Source: Pohlia nutans (Eukaryota > Streptophyta > Bryopsida > Bryales > Mniaceae). From it: 64,000 bases of DNA. Positions 63,279 through 64,000 of the stretch are shown in pieces. The notes under the pieces were generated by a model. It was not told the DNA's origin. It ran no database searches and saw only the letters and a program-made list of their open reading frames with translations. The translations under genes and the position numbers were made by a program. The stretch's first letter is position 1. Every line of letters starts with the position of its first letter. The DNA lies in the NCBI GenBank assembly GCA_022496805.1, contig CM040091.1, positions 14,808,336 to 14,872,335 of the forward strand, written 5' to 3'.

Positions 63279-63827
63279 ATGGATGAAGAAAAGGAAGAGA
63301 CTGTAAATCAAGACAATACTAAAAAGAAAGAAGAGACTTTAAATCAAGAAGAAACATTGGATTTAGTGACAAATGACGTTTTGGTTTCAAAACCAAATAA
63401 TTTAGTAGATCCAAAATCAGAAAATATAGCAACTGAAATCAAAAGCAAAGTAGATAATTTTAATGACAAAGACTTTGTATGGGGAATCAAACAAAGTGGA
63501 AACAAGTACAAGACGGTTACCATAAGAAATGAATTATATGCACTGAATGATTGTGTTTGTTGCCGGTCAGGGCTTGAATTGGATTATATTGGGAAAATTA
63601 TGAAACTCTCCCAAGAAAATGATCAAAAAGTTTGTACCCTGCGTTGGTTTTTTCGACCATTTGAATTGCCAACATCTTTGAAAGAAGTATATAAATCAGC
63701 AAATACACGAGAATTATTTTTGGCATTTGGAGAAGGAATTGGAGTAGAAAATAAAAACCTTTTGGTAAGCTGTTACAATATGAACAATATTCGGAGCTAC
63801 TTTAATGTTGAAAATGTAGTTTCTTTG
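63279..63827 (+). CDS. BAH-domain protein, ASI1-like; first exon only (truncated by the window)
   Basis: ATG at 63279 opens an acidic, Lys/Glu-rich leader of about 65 residues, followed by DFVWGIKQSG and a BAH domain from about residue 81. Landmarks are YALNDCV, DYIGKIMKL (102-110), LRWFFRPFEL (121-130) and RELFLAFGEGIGVENKN (144-160). The RELFLA..GEG.G segment after WFFRP is the arrangement in plant ANTI-SILENCING 1-type BAH/RRM proteins. Those bind intronic heterochromatin and promote distal polyadenylation of the host transcript. Exon 1 probably ends at 63827 before TTGGTAAGTA. An alternative donor (TTGGTAAGCT) occurs near 63763. The rest of the gene, including any RRM domain, lies beyond the window, so the ASI1 assignment is provisional. 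Confidence 0.75.
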
Positions 63828-64000
63828 GTAAGTAGTGTTGATACATAATTTTATATCTAATTAAGCGTGCATGCATCATTTAATTAAAACTCATTTCATT
63901 GAAGTAATTACTAATTACAAAAATTATATTGATATTGGTCTTTTAAAATTTATGACTTAAATAAATCAATGAAAAATAAAATAATGCATCATATTCCTTT

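Noticed and set aside
1..64000. tRNA, rRNA or other structured RNA genes
   Set aside because: None was recognised by eye. A covariance-model search was not possible, so small RNA genes cannot be excluded.

Overview
The window is plant nuclear DNA. The evidence is the set of eukaryotic genes with GT-AG introns: a bacterial-type phosphoenolpyruvate carboxylase (BTPC, found in green plants and algae), a LIFEGUARD/TMBIM membrane protein, a PHO2/UBE2O-type ubiquitin conjugase and an ASI1-like BAH protein. Long AT-rich intergenic tracts hold many small DNA transposons, among them Stowaway-type MITEs with the CTCCCTCCGTCC terminus. The species cannot be named from the sequence. A non-seed plant is possible but unproven.

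Layout. 1-15955: a satellite array in which five ~273 bp monomers form a 1367 bp higher-order repeat (HOR). Eleven full HOR units are nearly identical, and a decayed edge lies at 15408-15955. The array continues off the left side of the window. 15956-25260: gene-free and AT-rich, with several TTAA-flanked elements and a minisatellite. 25260-29120: the LIFEGUARD gene (+, 4 coding exons), with four MITEs in its leader and introns. 29494-30550: a Stowaway-like element split by a younger TTAA element. 33884-38647: BTPC (+, 4 exons, 1082 aa, intact), preceded by an in-frame duplicate of its own start region. 39105-40523: a TTAA element containing a nested 827 bp insertion. 41190-49910: a UBE2O/PHO2-like gene (-, 12 exons, 1149 aa, assembled here with consistent splice phases). 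50085-50282: a likely terminal exon of an unidentified gene (-). 51.5-54 kb: microsatellites and a palindromic cluster of purine/pyrimidine-rich units. 54481-62615: a dense field of TTAA-flanked elements. 63279-end: the first exon of a BAH-domain gene (+), truncated by the window.

The most unusual features are the plant 5-mer HOR satellite with a dyad in each monomer, and a set of at least ten non-autonomous elements sharing TTAA target duplications and CCCCTAAA/CCCTTTA termini. The latter suggests piggyBac- or Sola3-type mobilisation. No transposase is encoded here. The four genes are functionally unrelated and do not form a cluster.
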